DNA of 64,000 nucleotides from Capsicum annuum (lineage: Eukaryota > Streptophyta > Magnoliopsida > Solanales > Solanaceae), in NCBI RefSeq assembly GCF_002878395.1, contig NC_061121.1, forward strand, positions 137,334,467-137,398,466. Reading direction: 5' to 3'. The notes below the pieces were generated by a model. It ran no database searches. It saw nothing but the letters and a program-made list of their open reading frames with translations, and was not told the DNA's origin. Positions 59,975 through 64,000 of the stretch are shown piece by piece (the first letter of the stretch is position 1; each line of letters begins with the position of its first letter). The position numbers and the translations under genes are program-made.

Positions 59975-61028
59975 TGGCATCTTTCGACAAATATTATTTT
60001 TGTAGTTGGAAGTCCTATCTTGACGATCTATGTCCAGATTTTGATGGATCTCACTTTAGAAGAGATTACACATATTCTCCTGGGAGAAAGATGAGAACAC
60101 TATCTCGATCCTATTAGGAGTATGCTTGTTATTTGTGTGGTGGTCAAGATAGATATTGGAGTGATTGCCCAAATGCCCCTCCCCTTATTATGTTAACCGA
60201 GTTGCTAGTTCTTCTTATGAGTTTTATAGGTGTTATGAGGAGAAGGAGGAAGAGAATCATACCAGGTCCAAAAGTTTTGAAGCAATGCTTTAAACTATTT
60301 TGGATCGGGTAACTACAATAGGGGAGAATGTTTAAGAGATAGCCAATCCAATATGGCATTTGGAAAGGAGATTGTCAAGATGGAGGAAGTGTTTATGGAG
60401 ATAAAACTTGCAAATACCATTACCCTTCCCATTTCCTAATGAAGGCTAATGAAGAAGAAAAACCAAGCTATGATGATGAGGTTGGTAGAGAATAATCCTC
60501 GGTGATTATCCAATCAATCGAATTAAATGAGAATGAAGATGCAAAAATAAAGGCAATGGTACTAAAGTCGAAAAAAGAATCAAGCCACTCTCTTATGATG
60601 ACTCTAGTTTATTTTGGCGTGACGGTTCTAATGAGGAAACAATTCCAAAAGTTAGGGATAGAACACACTCAAACCAATTTTCAACATTATTCTTAGAGGA
60701 TGTGATGAATATTCATCCACCTAGGCAAATGATGGATTCTGGGAGAAGGAGGACCATCCCTATATTTTGAGTTTTGACACTCAAAAAAAGTACAAGAAAG
60801 ACCCACCATTAGTGGCCAAGGATCTTAACCTCCTATATGCAAATCGTAGCCTATTGATGTTCATACCTTTACCCAAGGAGTCAAACCAGAATAGGGATCT
60901 GAAGTTGGGTAAGAGTTTCAAGTCTTCAAAATGGCGAGATAAAAGCTCCCTCGTCATTTCCTTGCACATTCAAAGTGTTATCTTGGAAGATCTGAAATTT
61001 TTGTCCCTCTGTCTCTCAATGAATCATT
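59975..61028 (+). pseudogene. Zinc-knuckle ORF of G2
   Basis: Counterpart of 51500-52535. The knuckle begins at 60126 (C-Y-L-C), with Tyr instead of His and the last Cys at 60167 retained. Acidic middle part near 60440-60560 (frame 60502-60696), basic tail LKLGKSFKSSKWRDKSS in the frame 60767-61030. Frameshifts lie between these pieces. Confidence 0.5.
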
Positions 61029-61129
61029 AAAAAAATTTGGAACAGAGATTTAAATATTGTAAGTGAAAGCAAACATAGGAGTAGAGGAAGCGTCATGCTA
61101 AGAAGTTACACTAAGGGCTCGATCAGAGG

Positions 61130-62195
61130 CAACCCATCAAGCTACAAAAATTTGCCTATATCCTTTTATTTTATGCATGATAGAGTAGATTTTATTTTTT
61201 CATTTGTTCATGCATAATCCATGAAAAGGTAGTGCTATGAGGAATTTTGATTGAAATTGAAAAAGAAAACTGTGAAATTGGCATATTTCGATTGAACAGA
61301 GGAGTCTAGGAGAACTTTATTTTTGTCTTAGTTACCGTGACTGTGGATCTTACCTCTGCGATCACGAAGGCCTCATGCTCATGATTGTAGAACTATGACA
61401 ACGATCATATTTAAATTAGTTTGAATGACCATCTGACTTTCATTTTTTCCACACGTCCATTCTCAATCCTCTAAAATTCTCTCCGAATTTAGGAATTGTG
61501 TAGAGTATCCAAGTATCATTTCAATCCATTTGCATCATCAAACATTGTATGTTGTCTCAGTTCCCTTATTTTTAAAGTAATTGTAGGCTTAGAACTTCTA
61601 TTTTAGGGAAGGGCCTGAAATAGTAGTTTCAATAATAAATCCATGCTTGTTGATTATCCGCATCAAGCCACTAAAAGTTTCCCATATTCTTTTATATTAT
61701 GGAAGATAGAATAGATTTTATTTTTGAATTTGTTCATGAATAATCCATAAAAAGGTAGTGCTATGAGAAATTTTGATTAAAATTGAATAAGAGAACTGCA
61801 AAATTAGCATGTTTGGACTAAACAGAGAAGTCCAAGAGACTTTAATTTTTGTCTCAGTTATCGTGGCTATGGCCCATACCTTTACAATCGTGATGCCCTC
61901 ATTCTTGCCATCGCAGAATGAGGACCACAACTGCGTTCAAATAAGCTTAAATGACCATCTAAATGCCATTTTTTTCCACACATCCATTCTCAATTCTTTT
62001 TAAATTCTCTCCAAATTTTGACATTATCTAGAGTATCCAACTATCATTTCAATCCATTTGAATCATCAAACCTTGTATGTCGTCTAAATTTCCTTGTTTT
62101 TAATGTAATTGCATGCATAGAACTTATAGTTTAAGGAAGGGCCTAAAATAGTAGTTTAAATACTAAATCTATGCTTGTTGATTATTATTGTTGTG
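61130..62195 (+). repeat. Tandem duplication in the G2 spacer
   Basis: Two direct copies, about 61130-61664 and 61665-62195, both start catcaagc and run through the same landmarks (tagagtagatttta, ggtagtgctatgag, the CpG-rich module, tgtttttaa, ttagggaagg). G1 has one copy at 52590-53110. Confidence 0.75.
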
Positions 62196-62694
62196 GTTAG
62201 TTATTGTAGTTGGTGTACACATTAATGGGAAAGTATTGAGTACCCAGATTTAGGTGTTAAATAGTTGAAATAATTGTGTACACCATGTGTTTTATTTAAT
62301 ACCCCAATAAGTTCTATATTAATTTCTTTGAGTTTTGGGGTTTATCATTCAATCTAGGCTTAAGTTCCTTGATCATAATGTTTCTATGCCTACTGGAACA
62401 GAAACTTGGGGTTAAAATCTTGCATTTTTGTGACATTGCAGAACTATAGCCTATGGTCTCAGGTACCATGATCTTGGTCTCGATGACCGCGAGCACAACA
62501 CCCGATTGCCATCCCTGAGAGCAGTGTCTACAAAAAACAAAATTTTTACACACTCATTTCTTACCCCCAAACCTTCTAAAAATGCTACTATATGAGTTAT
62601 CTAATTAATCTAGGATGTTTTTAGTGTGATAATTCAAATAGTGGTCTGAATAGTAATGCTTACAGGTATTAAGCCACAAGAATAGGAGATTTTG

Positions 62695-63905
62695 ATAACA
62701 CTAGGTTAATGGACACTCAACTCAAAAACCTCTACTATGATGACTTGCCTAGGAAAAGGTTACTCCCAGAGAGGAGCATCATCTTAGACAAAGTGGAAGA
62801 GAAGTTCCCAAGGTTTTATGCTAGACTTACTAAGACCGTGTGGATGTGCTTTACCCTGAACCCCTATGCTAATGAAAATTGATTCTGTGAGTTCTATGCA
62901 AACCTCAGTGTAGTTTTTATCACAAACCTAGTGATGACAAGACAGGGGAAAATAAGTGAACTTTAGAGTAGAGCAGGTCAATGAGGTGTATGGGATCTGG
63001 GATGCTAACATAGAGAAGTTCCAAGCAAAAACATGCGAGCCAGGCACCCGGATGGCAAATATTCTATGTCCTAACAAAGAATTTGCCTAGGCCACCACCA
63101 TAAGAGACATTTTGATAAATAATTTCACAGTTGAGGCCAGGCATCTCCTTAATATAATCTGTAGCAAAGTCTCTCCATGGACTCACATCATCATTGTCAT
63201 AGATATGCAAGATCGGATGGTGTCTTGTATTCTATCTGGCATTACCCTGAATATGGGCAAGATTGTGCTCTCAGAGTAGAGATACTTTAAGAATCATAGA
63301 GGTACACATCTTCTCCGCCTTTTTCTTATCACATAGATATGCAAGAGGGCACGAGTGGATGAATATAAAGTAGGTACCTGGGTGCACCGAGGCACTCCTA
63401 CTGAAAGTAATAAAAGGAAGGTGGACTTACGCAAGTCGACCCAGGAGGACATAGACTCTTATAGACTTTTGTCAGCCAACTACTTGGATGACATCATAGG
63501 TCAGATACAGGTGGTTAGGGAGCTAATGTCAATATTTTCTAAAGGATTGGAAGATACCTCCACCACTCACCATTCATATGTATATCAGTCACATTATGAG
63601 ATATACCGGAAGGAGTAGAAAAAGTAAGGAGCCATAGTTTCCAGCTTTGAGAGAGCCTATTCAGCCTTAGCTGTAACACAGAAGGACCTTAATGAGATGC
63701 ATGAGAAGATGGTAAAGAGAGATCAGAAGAGAGATAAATTCCTTAGAAAGTTCTAGAAATGGGTAAAGGCATCTTCAAGGATCGCAAACCCAATGATAGA
63801 CTACCTTCACCAAGGTTGGATAGTGATGACTAGGACCCTGCTAATTGGTAAGCTTATGATACTTGTGGTGATGTTGCAGAGTTAGCGGGAGAAAGTAGCT
63901 CCTGA
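62695..63905 (+). pseudogene. Putative plant transposon protein of G2
   Basis: Counterpart of 53637-54899. Readable pieces include PRKRLLPERSIILDKVEEK, RFYARLTKTVWMCFTLNPYA and, in the open frame 63355-63618, STQEDIDSYRLLSANYLDDI. The start Met of G1 is changed to Ile (agaatagga). Breaks include a TGA at 62879, a frameshift near 62945 and TAG stops. Same unknown role as in G1. Confidence 0.6.
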
Positions 63906-64000
63906 TACAACTTTAGGGAGCACTCTTATCCCTATGTTTATAATTTGGTTGATTATGTAGTGGAGAAACTGAAAGCATTTCGGTTGGGGTTGCCTATAAC
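63906..64000 (+). other. Start of the G2 3' noncoding region
   Basis: Matches 54900-54995 of G1, including tatgtagtgg and the glycine-codon-rich tail gttgggg. The window ends here. Confidence 0.5.

Larger units (their letters stand above)
58318..64000 (+). mobile_element. Element G2: sister of G1, cut by the window end
   Basis: LTR, Asp-tRNA primer site, zinc-knuckle ORF, spacer with CpG-rich modules, plant-transposon-protein ORF in the same order as G1. It differs by a tandem duplication of about 530 bases in the spacer. The 3' end is outside the window. Confidence 0.7.

Overview
This is a nuclear segment of a dicot plant genome made almost entirely of nested, decayed LTR retrotransposons and endogenous pararetrovirus (caulimovirid) sequence. 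I found no host protein gene, rRNA, tRNA or CRISPR array. The LTR and gag types (Athila/Tat-like elements with Asp-tRNA primer sites, Tekay-like chromoviruses, a plant-transposon-protein family) together with a solendovirus-like A-rich pararetrovirus suggest Solanaceae, probably Solanum or a relative. That assignment is inference from family resemblance. Layout. 1-10.1 kb: a rearranged repeat complex. An inverted pair of arms (about 1-3245 and 7760-10090) encloses a direct repeat of about 2.1 kb (3250-5310 and 5500-7640). Reading order and content hint at a movement-protein/capsid unit of a florendovirus-like caulimovirid, but the family is uncertain. 10.2-13.3 kb: minus-strand LTR remnants. 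13.6-29.1 kb: element A, an Athila/Tat-like gag-protease element without pol. Its 3' LTR boundary holds an 8.8 kb endogenous pararetrovirus (19181-27965). 29.1-40.9 kb: element B, a minus-strand Tekay-like chromovirus. Its 5' LTR is split by element C (36721-40460), a short non-autonomous LTR element with clear LTRs and polypurine tract. 40.95-47.1 kb: a minus-strand LTR fragment, then element E, a plus-strand chromovirus with a complete 2487 bp LTR and a pol truncated after reverse transcriptase. 47.1-49.8 kb: element H, a minus-strand gag and 5' LTR remnant. 49.8-56.0 kb: element G1. 56.0-58.3 kb: a second, distinct caulimovirid capsid-like scrap followed by a chromovirus RNase H-integrase remnant. 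58.3-64 kb: element G2, sister to G1, running off the window. The pararetrovirus at 19-28 kb carries, in order, coiled-coil ORFs, a coat protein with CCHC knuckle, a movement protein, protease-reverse transcriptase-RNase H, a transactivator-like ORF, a promoter with tandem repeats, a leader, and small ORFs. It has many stops, frameshifts, duplications and an inverted movement-protein piece, so it is not an intact genome. Most interesting are the inverted/direct repeat complex at 1-10 kb, the paired protease-like motifs, duplicated small ORF and rearranged edge of the pararetrovirus, a likely false assembly gap, and CpG-rich modules that recur in unrelated LTR families. All coordinates of repeat boundaries are read by eye and are approximate unless a terminal motif is cited.
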